DNA of 28,107 nucleotides from an uncultured Oscillospiraceae bacterium (GCA_910578735.1 CAJTSQ010000033.1:1-28107), one strand, 5' to 3'; numbered from the stretch's first letter, positions 7,744 through 16,347 are shown. The notes: a model not told the origin generated them from the letters alone. Made by a program: numbers and translations.

Positions 7744-8541
7744 ATGAGTCTTGTTTTGTATGAAGTAAAAGATAAGGTTGCAGTAATTACACTCAACCGT
7801 CCCGAGAAGAGAAATGCCCTCAATGCGGAAATGATTGACCTGCTGGGGCAATATCTCCATCAGGCCAAGGAAAACGCGGAGGTCAAGGCCATTGTGATCC
7901 GGGGGGCTGGTGAGAAAGCATTTACCGCCGGTTTCGATCTGAAGGAGAGCATGGAAAACAATATCACCGATATTGTGGAACGCAGAAAGGACACCCAGAG
8001 CGAGCTGGACTTTTTTAAATATCTCTGGTATCTGCCAAAGCCCATTATCTGTGCGGTGCAGGGCTACTGCGTCGGCGGCGGCAATATGATTGCGTTGATG
8101 AGCGATCTGATTGTCGCATCAGATACCGCCTCCTTCGGCAATCCAGAGATGCTGCTGGGCTATCTTCCAGAGATTCCTATCGAGCTGTGGAAGCTGCCTC
8201 CCAATAAAGCCCTGGAGTGGTATTTTGAGAGCAAGTACTATACCGCCCAGGAGATGAGGGACATGGGTGTGGTCAATGAGGTTGTCCCCTTCGAACAGCT
8301 GGAGGCCAGAGCCATGGAGGTTGCCGCGCTGGCGGCCAAGGTTCCGGCTGAGAGCATGTGTATGCTGAAGCAGTCTATTCGAAAGGTCTATGATATCCAG
8401 GGCTTTTCCAATTCGTTGGACTATTTTGCCGAAATGTTCAACCTGGCCCGCACGAATATGCAGCAGAAGGAGATGGGCGAATTCCGGGATTCCATCTCGT
8501 CCGGCGGCTTGAAGTCCGCATTGAAGGAGCGGTATAACTGA
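7744..8541 (+). CDS. Enoyl-CoA hydratase/isomerase (crotonase) family protein
   Basis: 265 aa, standard crotonase length. The N-terminal VAVITLNRPEKRNALNAEM and the two oxyanion-hole segments are clear: GAGEKAFTAGFDLKE (residues about 55-69) and VQGYCVGGGNMIALMSDLIVAS. One catalytic glutamate is preserved in FGNPEMLLGYLP; the second glutamate of true hydratases is not obvious, as the region after it (EIPIELWKLPPNKALEW) is divergent. It could hydrate crotonyl-CoA, act on a substituted C4-CoA as CaiD does on crotonobetainyl-CoA, or isomerise a double bond. It is the first gene of the operon; the symporter gene starts 107 nt later. Confidence 0.9.
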   Translation: MSLVLYEVKDKVAVITLNRPEKRNALNAEMIDLLGQYLHQAKENAEVKAIVIRGAGEKAFTAGFDLKESMENNITDIVERRKDTQSELDFFKYLWYLPKPIICAVQGYCVGGGNMIALMSDLIVASDTASFGNPEMLLGYLPEIPIELWKLPPNKALEWYFESKYYTAQEMRDMGVVNEVVPFEQLEARAMEVAALAAKVPAESMCMLKQSIRKVYDIQGFSNSLDYFAEMFNLARTNMQQKEMGEFRDSISSGGLKSALKERYN

Positions 8542-8647
8542 CTGGAAAATCTGAGTGGGAATTTTCCGTAAGAGGGAGAGGAGCAGCAGCCTGAAAACTG
8601 CCGCAGACAGAGAGGCAGACGGGCGGATTGTAGAAGGAGGTAATATA

Positions 8648-10033
8648 ATGTCAAGTCGAGTAGCTATCATTCTGAGCGTAATGGCAGTTTATCTGATTGG
8701 TATGGTACTGATTGGCCTTCGCGGCAGAAAATACAGCTCCAGCAATAAGGATGTTATGACCGCAGCCGGACAGGGCACTATGCTGCTGGTGGTAGGATCC
8801 TATCTAGGCTCCCACCTGGGCAACGGCGTTGTGGTGGGCGGCGCGCAGAACGGCGCTATGTACGGGATCGGCGGCCTGTGGTATGGCGCGGGCTCCGCGT
8901 TTTCCTATCTGCTATTCGCCGTGGTCCTGGCCAAGCTCATTTACAAAAAGGGGTATCTCACCCTGCCCGATGTGCTGGCTGAGCACTATGGAGACAAAGT
9001 GACCGCTGTTTTGATTGCGATACTGCACTGTGGTGCTATGATCGGCATGATTGCCGGACAGATTATCGCCGGCAAGCTGCTGTTTGAGTACATTGGCCTG
9101 CCCGGAACTCTAGGCGCCGCCATCACGCTGGTGATCGTAATTGGCTACTGTGCTATGTCTGGACTGTGGGGCGTGATGATGACAGATGTGGTGCAGACCT
9201 CTGTCATCCTGGTGGTGACTGTGGTATCCATTATCTGGATGGCCGGACAGGGTAGCTTTGAGCTGATGTCCTCCACGTTGCCCGCCGGCAGCTACGACCT
9301 GGTCCCCTTTGATGCCGAGACCATGATTATGATGTTTGGGCCCGGCATGCTGTACGGCTTGATCTCCGCCCTGAGCTACCAGAGAACCGTCTCCTGTAAG
9401 GAGGAGAAAACTGCCCGACTTGCCCCCATGATCGCCGGTGTGATTATCCTGGCTTTTGCGGTGCTGCCCGTGTTCATTGGTATGTACGGCCGTGCCCTGT
9501 GGCCCGATGCCGAGGCCAAGACCATTATCTTCAAGGTCCTGATGGAGAAGTTCCCCCCGATTCTGGGCGGTTTGATGGTGGCCTGTATCTGTGCGGCGGT
9601 TATGTCCACCTGTGATGGCCAACTGCTGGCCGGATCTGCTAACATCGTCAACGACATCTATCTGAAGGTCATCAACCCCAACGGCCACAGCGACGAGAAG
9701 AAGCTGGCCCGCATGACCACGATTTCCACTGTGGTGATGGGCATTATCGCCATGCTGATTTCCCTGTCGTTTACCATGATGGTCCCCCTGTTGTCCCTGT
9801 GCTACAGCCTGCTGAACTCCGGTGCGCTGGTGATGACGATGGGCGCCATCTTCTGGAAGAAGTCCACCAAGGAGGGGGCAATCGCCAGCTTTGTGGTAGG
9901 CGTGGGCCTGACTCTGCTGAACTACTTCGGCGTGATTGCCATGCCCTATGCCTCTGTTCTTCCGTTGGTTCCCGCTGCCATCGTATTTGTGATTGTCAGC
10001 CTGATGACCCAGCCCAAGGAGCAGGTGGATTAA
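8648..10033 (+). CDS. Sodium:solute symporter (SSS family) permease
   Basis: 461 aa from the ATG at 8648, preceded by GAAGGAGG; upstream in-frame codons (from 8555) are charged leader-like sequence without a ribosome site. About 12-13 hydrophobic segments; the first (VAIILSVMAVYLIGMVLIGL) is followed by GRKYSSSNKDVMTAAGQ, typical of PutP/PanF-type SSS proteins ('...sdf..AGr.l...'). LISALSYQRTVSCKEEKTARLAP and ICAAVMSTCDGQLLAGSANIVNDIY match the conserved 'Q...a.ks...a' and 'aA.mST.ds.L...s....D.y' motifs. It probably imports the organic acid or betaine degraded by the surrounding enzymes with Na+. Lies between the crotonase and the dehydratase genes. Confidence 0.9.
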   Translation: MSSRVAIILSVMAVYLIGMVLIGLRGRKYSSSNKDVMTAAGQGTMLLVVGSYLGSHLGNGVVVGGAQNGAMYGIGGLWYGAGSAFSYLLFAVVLAKLIYKKGYLTLPDVLAEHYGDKVTAVLIAILHCGAMIGMIAGQIIAGKLLFEYIGLPGTLGAAITLVIVIGYCAMSGLWGVMMTDVVQTSVILVVTVVSIIWMAGQGSFELMSSTLPAGSYDLVPFDAETMIMMFGPGMLYGLISALSYQRTVSCKEEKTARLAPMIAGVIILAFAVLPVFIGMYGRALWPDAEAKTIIFKVLMEKFPPILGGLMVACICAAVMSTCDGQLLAGSANIVNDIYLKVINPNGHSDEKKLARMTTISTVVMGIIAMLISLSFTMMVPLLSLCYSLLNSGALVMTMGAIFWKKSTKEGAIASFVVGVGLTLLNYFGVIAMPYASVLPLVPAAIVFVIVSLMTQPKEQVD

Positions 10034-10122
10034 AATATCGAACGCTCCCTCTTTGATCCGGCGCAACTTTTAGGGGAGCGATCGCAACTAAATTTTGAAT
10101 CCCTCTTACCCCCTCATTTTCC

Positions 10123-10168
10123 TATGGACGAGTCGATAACTGTATTTACAGTTATCGACTCGTTCATA
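10123..10168. repeat. Near-perfect 22-bp-arm palindrome between symporter and dehydratase genes
   Basis: Arms 10123-10144 and 10147-10168 pair over 22 bp (one G-U), separated by only 2 nt; the inner 17 bp are perfect (ACGAGTCGATAACTGTA and complement). There is no T tract on either side, so a classical terminator is unlikely. An operator, an mRNA-processing/RNase III site, or a stabiliser at the 5' end of the dehydratase mRNA are options. The 166-nt gap (10034-10199) also contains a weak 7-bp stem (10043-10049 with 10074-10080). Confidence 0.75.
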
Positions 10169-10199
10169 CAGAGGGAATTTTAAAAAAGCAGGTGAAAGA

Positions 10200-11672
10200 A
10201 TGATGATGACAGCTAAGGAATATGTGGAGAGTCTGCGCAGATTGAAGACAAGGGTGTACCTCTTTGGGGAGAAGATCGACAACTGGGTGGATCACCCTAT
10301 GATCCGACCCTCTATCAACTGTGTGGCCATGACCTATGCCCTGGCCCAGGATCCGAGGTATGAGGACCTGATGACAGCCGTATCCAACCTAACAGGACAC
10401 AGGATCAACCGCTTTACCCATCTCCATCAGTCCACCGAGGATTTGGTGAAAAAGGTAAGGATGCAGCGGCTGCTGGGGCAAAAGACCGCCTCCTGCTTCC
10501 AGCGGTGCGTGGGAATGGATGCCTTTAACGCAGTGTTTTCCACCACCTACGAGGTGGATGAGCGGCACGGGACCCGCTACCACAATAATCTGGTGGATTT
10601 TCTGATTATGATCCAGGAGCGGGACCTGACTGTGGACGGAGCAATGACTGATCCCAAGGGGGACAGAAGCCTGCCGCCCCACAAACAGGATGACCCTGAC
10701 CTGTTTGTCCATGTGGTGGAGCGGCGGCCAGATGGCATTGTGGTGTGCGGCGCAAAGTGCCACCAGACTGGGTCGGTCAACAGCCATTGGCATCTGTTTA
10801 TGCCCACCATGGCCATGGGGGAGAATGACCGGGACTGGGCCATCTCCTTCGCCTGTCCTGCGGACGCGGAGGGGCTATATATGATTTATGGCCGGCAGTC
10901 CTGCGACACTCGCAAGCTGGAAGATGGCTGCATTGACACCGGAAACACCAAGTTTGGCGGGCAGGAGGCCCTGGTGGTTCTGGACCATGTGTTTATCCCC
11001 AGCGAGTACATTTTCCTGAACGGGGAGTATGAGTTTGCTGGGATGCTGGTGGAGCGATTCGCCGGCTATCACCGGCAGTCCTACGGTGGCTGCAAGGTGG
11101 GTGTGGGCGATGTGGTGATCGGTGCGGCGGCACTGGCTGCAGAGTACAACGGTGTGGAGAAAGCGTCACATATCAAGGACAAGCTGGTTGAGATGACTCA
11201 TCTGAATGAGACGCTGTACTCCTGCGGAATTGCCTGCTCTTGCGAGGGCTGCCCCACAAAGGCGGGCAATTATCAGATCGACCTGCTGCTGGCCAACGTC
11301 TGCAAGCAGAACGTGACCCGGTTCCCCTATGAAATTGTCCGTCTGGCAGAGGATATCGCAGGCGGATTGATGGTGACCATGCCCGGAGAGAAGGATTTCT
11401 CCTCCGACACAGTGGTGGGCAGCGGAGGTGAAACCATCGGCGAAATCTGCGGCAAATACTTCGCCGGCCGTCCGGGGGTGTCTGCCAGAGACCGGCAGAA
11501 ACTTATGCGATTTTTGGAAAATGTCTGTCTGGGCTCTGCGGCGGTGGGATACCGGACCGAGTCGCTCCACGGGGCGGGCTCGCCCCAGGCGCAGCGGGTT
11601 GTGATCGCCAGACAGGGGGATATGCGGGGAAAAAAGGAACTGGCAAAGAGGATTGCAGGCATCGGGAACTAA
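10200..11672 (+). CDS. abfD: 4-hydroxybutyryl-CoA dehydratase / vinylacetyl-CoA delta-isomerase
   Basis: 490 aa, equal to Clostridium aminobutyricum AbfD. This FAD and [4Fe-4S] enzyme dehydrates 4-hydroxybutyryl-CoA to crotonyl-CoA by a ketyl-radical mechanism and is oxygen-sensitive. All four cluster ligands of AbfD are visible: C99 and C103 in TASCFQRCVGMDAFNA, H291 and C298 in GYHRQSYGGCKVGVGD (AbfD numbers 292 and 299 owing to one extra residue before). The catalytic-region GGQEALVV (E256), DPKGDR, YGRQSCDTRK and the C-terminal YRTESLHGAGSPQAQR are all intact, and blocks such as NYQIDLLLANVCKQN look near-identical to AbfD as I remember it. The acyl-CoA dehydrogenase-type fold also hosts HpaB-family hydroxylases, but the cluster ligands exclude that. 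The next gene begins 14 nt downstream. Confidence 0.94.
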   Translation: MMMTAKEYVESLRRLKTRVYLFGEKIDNWVDHPMIRPSINCVAMTYALAQDPRYEDLMTAVSNLTGHRINRFTHLHQSTEDLVKKVRMQRLLGQKTASCFQRCVGMDAFNAVFSTTYEVDERHGTRYHNNLVDFLIMIQERDLTVDGAMTDPKGDRSLPPHKQDDPDLFVHVVERRPDGIVVCGAKCHQTGSVNSHWHLFMPTMAMGENDRDWAISFACPADAEGLYMIYGRQSCDTRKLEDGCIDTGNTKFGGQEALVVLDHVFIPSEYIFLNGEYEFAGMLVERFAGYHRQSYGGCKVGVGDVVIGAAALAAEYNGVEKASHIKDKLVEMTHLNETLYSCGIACSCEGCPTKAGNYQIDLLLANVCKQNVTRFPYEIVRLAEDIAGGLMVTMPGEKDFSSDTVVGSGGETIGEICGKYFAGRPGVSARDRQKLMRFLENVCLGSAAVGYRTESLHGAGSPQAQRVVIARQGDMRGKKELAKRIAGIGN

Positions 11673-11686
11673 TAGGGAGGCAAATT

Positions 11687-12826
11687 ATGAATTTTAATTT
11701 GAGCCGTGAGCACAGGATGATTCAGAAAATGATGGCTGACTTTACTGAGAACGAGGTCAAGCCTATCGCCGCTGAGACCGACCGCACATGTGCCTATCCC
11801 CGGGAGAACATTGAGAAGCTCTTTGACCTGGGGGTAATGGGTATCTGCGTCCCCCGGCAATACGGCGGCGCGGGCGGGGATTCTCTGGCTGCTGCCATCT
11901 GTGTGGAGGAGTTGTCCAAGCAGTGCGCTTCCACTGGCGATATTGTGGCTACCCACAATGGCTTGTGCTGCGCCCCCATTTTGGAGCACGGTACCGAGGA
12001 GCAAAAGGCGAAGTATCTACCCATGCTGACAGTTGGTCACAAAGTCGGCGCCTTTGCCCTGACGGAACCCAACGCCGGCTCTGATGCCTCCAAGGGCCAG
12101 ACGGAGGCCAGGCTGGAGGGCGACCGCTACATCCTCAACGGCGCTAAGATATTCATTACCAACGGCTATGTGGCAGATGTGTTTGTAGTGTTCGCCATGA
12201 CGGACAAATCCAGAGGGACCAAGGGGATCTCCGCCTTTATCGTGGAGAGTAGCTTCCCCGGGTTTTCTGTAGGCAAGCACGAAGAAAAGCTGGGACTTCA
12301 CGGCTCTCCCACCGCCGAGATCGTCTTTACTGACTGCGCTGTCCCCAAGGAGAACCTGCTGGGCCAGGAGGGCAAGGGGTTCAAAATTGCCATGATGACG
12401 CTGGACGGTGGCCGCATCGGTATTGCCGCACAGTCTTTGGGCATTGCCGAGGGCGCGATGTATGAGGCTAAGGAGTACGCCAAAGGCCGTGTTCAGTTTG
12501 GCCGTCCCATCAGCAAATTCCAAAATACGCAGTTTGTGCTGGCCGACATGGAGCTGGGCTGTGAGGCCGGGCGCCTACTGACCTATCAGGCTGCTTTTAT
12601 GAAGGATACCGGCGTCAACTACACCAAAGCCGCCGCCATGGCCAAGCTGTTTACCTCTGAACACGCCATGAAGACCACCACAAAGGCAGTTCAGATCCTT
12701 GGCGGTTATGGCTACACAAAGGACTATCCCCTTGAGCGTATGATGCGGGACGCCAAAATCACTGAGATCTACGAGGGCACTTCTGAAGTTCAACGTATCG
12801 TCATTTCGGCCAATATGGGGCTGTAA
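11687..12826 (+). CDS. Short-chain acyl-CoA dehydrogenase (butyryl-CoA dehydrogenase type)
   Basis: 379 aa, typical length. All ACAD signatures are present: AFALTEPNAGSDASKGQT (flavin-binding), ITNGYVADVFVVFAMTD, and the C-terminal QILGGYGYTKDYPLERMMRDAKITEIYEGTSEVQR with catalytic glutamate E363. It would interconvert crotonyl-CoA and butyryl-CoA with FAD. Such enzymes need an electron-transferring flavoprotein and none is encoded in the window, so electrons must come from Etf encoded elsewhere. A GGGAGG site precedes the ATG. Position between the dehydratase and the CoA-transferase fits reduction of crotonyl-CoA formed by the dehydratase. CaiA-like activity on betaine-CoAs is a less likely alternative. 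Confidence 0.93.
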   Translation: MNFNLSREHRMIQKMMADFTENEVKPIAAETDRTCAYPRENIEKLFDLGVMGICVPRQYGGAGGDSLAAAICVEELSKQCASTGDIVATHNGLCCAPILEHGTEEQKAKYLPMLTVGHKVGAFALTEPNAGSDASKGQTEARLEGDRYILNGAKIFITNGYVADVFVVFAMTDKSRGTKGISAFIVESSFPGFSVGKHEEKLGLHGSPTAEIVFTDCAVPKENLLGQEGKGFKIAMMTLDGGRIGIAAQSLGIAEGAMYEAKEYAKGRVQFGRPISKFQNTQFVLADMELGCEAGRLLTYQAAFMKDTGVNYTKAAAMAKLFTSEHAMKTTTKAVQILGGYGYTKDYPLERMMRDAKITEIYEGTSEVQRIVISANMGL

Positions 12827-12859
12827 GTGGAAAATTTAAAAAAACAGGAGGATAAATTT

Positions 12860-14026
12860 ATGAGCTGCAGCATTTTAAACGGAATTCGGGTTGTAGATTT
12901 GGCCCGGTACATCGCTGGTCCGTTCTGCGGTATGCTGCTGGCGGATATGGGCGCAGAGGTCATCAAGGTGGAAAAGCCGGAGATCGGCGAGGTCACCCGC
13001 CGCAGCGCTCCCTGGAAGGACGGCGTGAGCCTGGCCTTCCCCGCATACAACCGCAATAAAAAGAGCATCTCCCTGGATGTGCGCAAACCTGAAGGAATGA
13101 AAATCCTGCGAGATCTGATTGCCAGGTCAGATGTCCTTCTGGAGAACTTCCGGGTGGGAACGATGGAGAAAATGGGCCTGACCTATGAGGAAGTAAAAAA
13201 GATCAATCCCCGTATCATTATGGTTTCCGTATCCGGCTTTGGTCAAGTAGGCCCGTATCGGGAACTGCTGGCCTTTGATGGCGTAATTTCTGCCATGGCC
13301 AGCATCACCCGGCTGGAGAACGGCCACGCAGAGCGGAGCAAAGGAGCTTTGCAGGACCACATGGCCGCGCTGTATGCCACGGTGGCCACCCTGCTGGCCA
13401 TTATGGACCGGGAGAAGACAGGGAAAGGGCAATATATCGACGTGTCCATGTTTGCCAGTTCGGCTATGGTTCGGAATGAGTCCATTGCGGACGCCTATAT
13501 CAACGGAGGCGATTTTTGTATTGATGATGCAGCTCCCTACGGCTTTCTGTATGTGCAGGACGGCTGTGTGTATTTCCACGCCGGCCTGGGGAATATGTAC
13601 GAACGGCTTCTGAGTATCAATAGCGATCCCTTCCTCCACGAGGAGCGGTTCCGGGACCCCGGTGTGCGCACCGAGCACGCCGGTGAGCTGATGGCCCATT
13701 TGCAGGAGTGGGCGAAGGACATGAAGGCAAAGGATTTGGACGCCATGCTCAAGGCGGCAGATGTCACATCGGCCGTTGTGGCGACGCCTAAGGACCTGAT
13801 TCAGGACAAACACCTGCGGGAAGCCGGATTTTTAAAGATGATGCAGGTACGCGGGCTATCCAAAGAAATTCCCTATATCGGGTTGCCCTTCAAGCTGTCG
13901 GAGCATCCAGACGTGGAATTTCATGCGGCCCCCAGTGTGGGAGAGAACGATGGCGAGATCTATCACAATGTGTTGGGCTTCTCTGAACAGGATATCCAGT
14001 CACTGCAAGAGAAAGGGATTATTTAA
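12860..14026 (+). CDS. CaiB/BaiF-type (class III) CoA-transferase
   Basis: 388 aa from the ATG at 12860, which has AGGAGG 9 nt upstream; an in-frame GTG at 12827 lacks a site. The N-terminus ILNGIRVVDLARYIAGPFCGMLLADMGAEVIKVEKPE is the hallmark of the family, and the catalytic aspartate that forms the acyl anhydride is D166 in KGALQDHMAALYA (D169 in formyl-CoA transferase). It would activate the incoming acid by taking CoA from a product thioester, for example butyryl-CoA, saving ATP. Last gene of the operon, followed by the palindromic hairpin at 14063-14105. Confidence 0.92.
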   Translation: MSCSILNGIRVVDLARYIAGPFCGMLLADMGAEVIKVEKPEIGEVTRRSAPWKDGVSLAFPAYNRNKKSISLDVRKPEGMKILRDLIARSDVLLENFRVGTMEKMGLTYEEVKKINPRIIMVSVSGFGQVGPYRELLAFDGVISAMASITRLENGHAERSKGALQDHMAALYATVATLLAIMDREKTGKGQYIDVSMFASSAMVRNESIADAYINGGDFCIDDAAPYGFLYVQDGCVYFHAGLGNMYERLLSINSDPFLHEERFRDPGVRTEHAGELMAHLQEWAKDMKAKDLDAMLKAADVTSAVVATPKDLIQDKHLREAGFLKMMQVRGLSKEIPYIGLPFKLSEHPDVEFHAAPSVGENDGEIYHNVLGFSEQDIQSLQEKGII

Positions 14027-14062
14027 GGGAACGCTGAACTGTCCGGGATAAACCGGATAATA

Positions 14063-14105
14063 GCTGCCCCCTGATGCAGGAAAAAGCACTGCATCAGGGG
14101 GCAGC
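14063..14105. repeat. Palindromic hairpin repeat, copy 2
   Basis: 17-bp perfect arms 14063-14079 and 14089-14105 with the same GAAAAAGCA loop as copy 1; 35 identical bases are shared (14067-14101 with 6373-6407) while the flanks differ. Lies between convergent genes and probably terminates both. Confidence 0.8.
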
Positions 14106-14116
14106 AAGGGGATTTC

Positions 14117-15298
14117 TTATTTGTAGGAATCCGCCAGGGCCTTAAACTTGGGCAGGGACCGGCGGATGGTGTCGGGCTGGACGCAGTAGGACACCCGCAC
14201 ATGCCCCGGCGCGCCAAAGCCGGAGCCGGGAACGACCAGCAGGTCCAGCTTCTTGGCCCGCTCGCTGAAGGCCACGTCGTCGGGTTCCAGAGAGCGGGGG
14301 AAGAGGTAGAAAGCCCCGCCGGGCTCCACCACATGGTAGCCCATCTCCCGCAAGGCGGAGACAAAGAGCTTGGCGTTCTCCTCATAAATGTTGATGTCGG
14401 AGGTCATGTCGCAGCACAGGGAGGTGACCTGCTGGAACAGGCTGGGGGCGTTGACATAGCCCAGAGAGCGGCCGGCGCCCGCCACAGCGGCGTAGACATC
14501 GTCCCCTTCGGCCACCTCCTTGGGCACCAGCACATAGCCGATGCGCTCGCCGGGGAGGGAGAGGGACTTGGAGAAGGAGTAGCACACAATGGTGTCACGG
14601 TAGATGTGGGGCACCCAGGGGGCCTCCACCCCGGCGTAGACGATCTCCCGGTAGGGCTCGTCGGAAATGAGGTAGATGGGGTGGCCATACGCCTGGCTCT
14701 TCTCGGTGAGAACAGCGGCCAGCCGCTCCAGGGTGGCCTTGGAGTAGACCACGCCGGAGGGGTTGTTGGGGCTGTTGATCAAAACCCCCTTGGTGTGGGG
14801 GGTGACGGCCTTTTCAAAGGCGTCGAAGTCGATCTGGAAGGCCTCAATCTCAGGCGGGATCAGCACCATTTTAGCTCCGGCCCCTTCGATGAACACCTTG
14901 TATTCGGGGAAGTAGGGGGCAAAGACAATAAACTCGTCCCCGGGACAGGTCAGGCCGTTGAATACACAGCACAGGGAGGCGGCGGCTCCTACGGTGAGGT
15001 ATAGCCGGTCAGCGGTGTAGCTGGCCCCGAAACGGCGGTTCAGGGAGTCTGCAAAGCGCTGCCGGGCCTCGGGAGCGCCCTGGGCGCTGGTGTAGGCGTG
15101 GATCAGGTCGGGCTGTTCCCGCAGCAGGCGGATGGCCGTCTCATTGACGGCGGCAGGGGCGGGAACACTGGGATTGCCAATGGAAAAATCAAACACATTT
15201 TCCGGGCCGATCTCGGCGGCCCGGAGCTTGCCGTACTCAAACAGCTCACGGATTACAGACCGGGCAGTGCCCAGTCCCTTCATACGTTCAGAAACCAT
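14117..15298 (-). CDS. Pyridoxal-phosphate-dependent aminotransferase, class I/II (AspC-like fold)
   Basis: 393 aa from the ATG at 15296-15298 with TAGGAGG upstream. Fold-type I marks in order: FSIGNPSVPAPAAV, HAYTSAQGAPEARQRFA (dimer/substrate loop), TVGAAASLCCVFNGLT, NSPNNPSGVVYS, LISDEPYREIVYAG (PLP-binding Asp and Tyr), and YSFSKSLSLPGERIGY with the Schiff-base lysine in SFSKS. It transfers amino groups between an amino acid (aspartate, aromatic, or alanine-like) and a 2-oxo acid; the specificity is not readable. Convergent to the catabolic operon and apparently monocistronic. Confidence 0.9.
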   Translation of the reverse strand: MVSERMKGLGTARSVIRELFEYGKLRAAEIGPENVFDFSIGNPSVPAPAAVNETAIRLLREQPDLIHAYTSAQGAPEARQRFADSLNRRFGASYTADRLYLTVGAAASLCCVFNGLTCPGDEFIVFAPYFPEYKVFIEGAGAKMVLIPPEIEAFQIDFDAFEKAVTPHTKGVLINSPNNPSGVVYSKATLERLAAVLTEKSQAYGHPIYLISDEPYREIVYAGVEAPWVPHIYRDTIVCYSFSKSLSLPGERIGYVLVPKEVAEGDDVYAAVAGAGRSLGYVNAPSLFQQVTSLCCDMTSDINIYEENAKLFVSALREMGYHVVEPGGAFYLFPRSLEPDDVAFSERAKKLDLLVVPGSGFGAPGHVRVSYCVQPDTIRRSLPKFKALADSYK

Positions 15299-15508
15299 AA
15301 AAAACCTCCTAAGCTCACATGGTCCGCAGGCTGATCCCGCCTGCGGTTTGCCGTTATTATAGCATAATGGTTTACTGGAGTAAAGCAGAAAAGACGAGAA
15401 AGGGGGGAACTGCAAGAAATTTTGTAAATAATTGCAAAAAATTTACAGCTGTTGTGAAGTAGACGAAGAAAAATTTTGCTGTTCTGCTTTATTTGGAAAA
15501 AACTGACC

Positions 15509-15537
15509 TTTACAAAACCGAAGCAAGGAGCTATAAT
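15509..15537 (+). promoter_or_regulatory. Strong sigma-A promoter
   Basis: -35 TTTACA (15509-15514), 17-nt spacer, -10 TATAAT (15532-15537). Transcription would begin near 15544, about 40 nt before the start of the enzyme I-like gene. Confidence 0.75.
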
Positions 15538-15585
15538 TTCTTGGAATTGCAGGAAATCATCTCTGCGAGGAGGGGGGTCTGCGGG

Positions 15586-16347
15586 ATGCAAGTCTTAACG
15601 GGCAAGGCGATCATGGAGCAGATTGTGGCGGGACGGCTGTGCTTTTATCGCCGCCCTTCTCCCCAAATTCAGATGTATACGCATGGAAACTGGCGGCAGG
15701 AGCTGAATCGGTTTTACCAGGCCCAGCAAGTCTCGATCCTGGAGCTGAATACCCTTTATCACCGGGCCCTGAACCAGGTGGGGAATGGAGTGGCCTCAAT
15801 TTTCTCTATACACGGCATGCTGCTGGAGGACCATGACTACATAGAGACGGTCCGTACCCTCATCCAGGGTCAAGGGGCCACGGCGGAGTATGCTGTGCAG
15901 ATGGCGGAGATCAGCTTTGCCGCCGCCTTTGCCGCCATGGACAGTCCCTATATGCGGGCCCGGGCGGCGGATATTCGGGATATCTCCCGCCGGGTGCTTC
16001 GGGCGCTGATGGGAGGCAGGCAGGTCCTGTTGATGGATGAACCGGCCATCCTGGTGTCGGATGACTTTCTCCCCAGTGAGGTGCTGGACTTCGACCAGCG
16101 CCGGCTGCTGGGCCTGATAACCCGAAGGGGCAGCTTAGACAGCCATACCGCTATGCTGGTCCGGGCCTATCATATTCCCGCCATTGTGGAGGTGGATGTG
16201 GCCCCGCGGTGGGAGGGGCACCCGGCCTTGATGGACGGCTATACCGGGAATGTCTATGTGGACCCGGATCAGGAGTTGATGGAGCAGCTGCGGGAGCAGT
16301 ACCAGGCCAACGGGCGGCCTAAGGGACAAGCTCTGTGTGTAAAATAG
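15586..16347 (+). CDS. Stand-alone N-terminal half of PTS enzyme I (PEP-utilising enzyme, no TIM barrel)
   Basis: 253 aa from the ATG at 15586 (GAGGGGGG site about 8 nt upstream). Residues about 1-125 match the EI N-terminal region, including the HPr-binding helical subdomain (SILELNTLYHRALNQVGNG ... HGMLLEDHDYIETVRTLI). Residues about 145-225 form the phosphohistidine swivel domain with LITRRGSLDSHTAMLVRAYHIPAIV, where H187 corresponds to the phosphorylated H189 of E. coli EI. The C-terminal PEP-binding barrel (about 320 aa) is absent and a good terminator follows, so this is a complete short gene and not a window artefact. It may pass phosphate to or from HPr, or regulate it; it cannot use PEP alone. 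No HPr or EII genes are nearby. Confidence 0.8.
   Translation: MQVLTGKAIMEQIVAGRLCFYRRPSPQIQMYTHGNWRQELNRFYQAQQVSILELNTLYHRALNQVGNGVASIFSIHGMLLEDHDYIETVRTLIQGQGATAEYAVQMAEISFAAAFAAMDSPYMRARAADIRDISRRVLRALMGGRQVLLMDEPAILVSDDFLPSEVLDFDQRRLLGLITRRGSLDSHTAMLVRAYHIPAIVEVDVAPRWEGHPALMDGYTGNVYVDPDQELMEQLREQYQANGRPKGQALCVK

Noticed and set aside
9110..10066. Minus-strand frame rich in His, Gln and Gly
   Set aside because: Antisense shadow of the symporter's hydrophobic codons; histidine-rich composition is an artefact.
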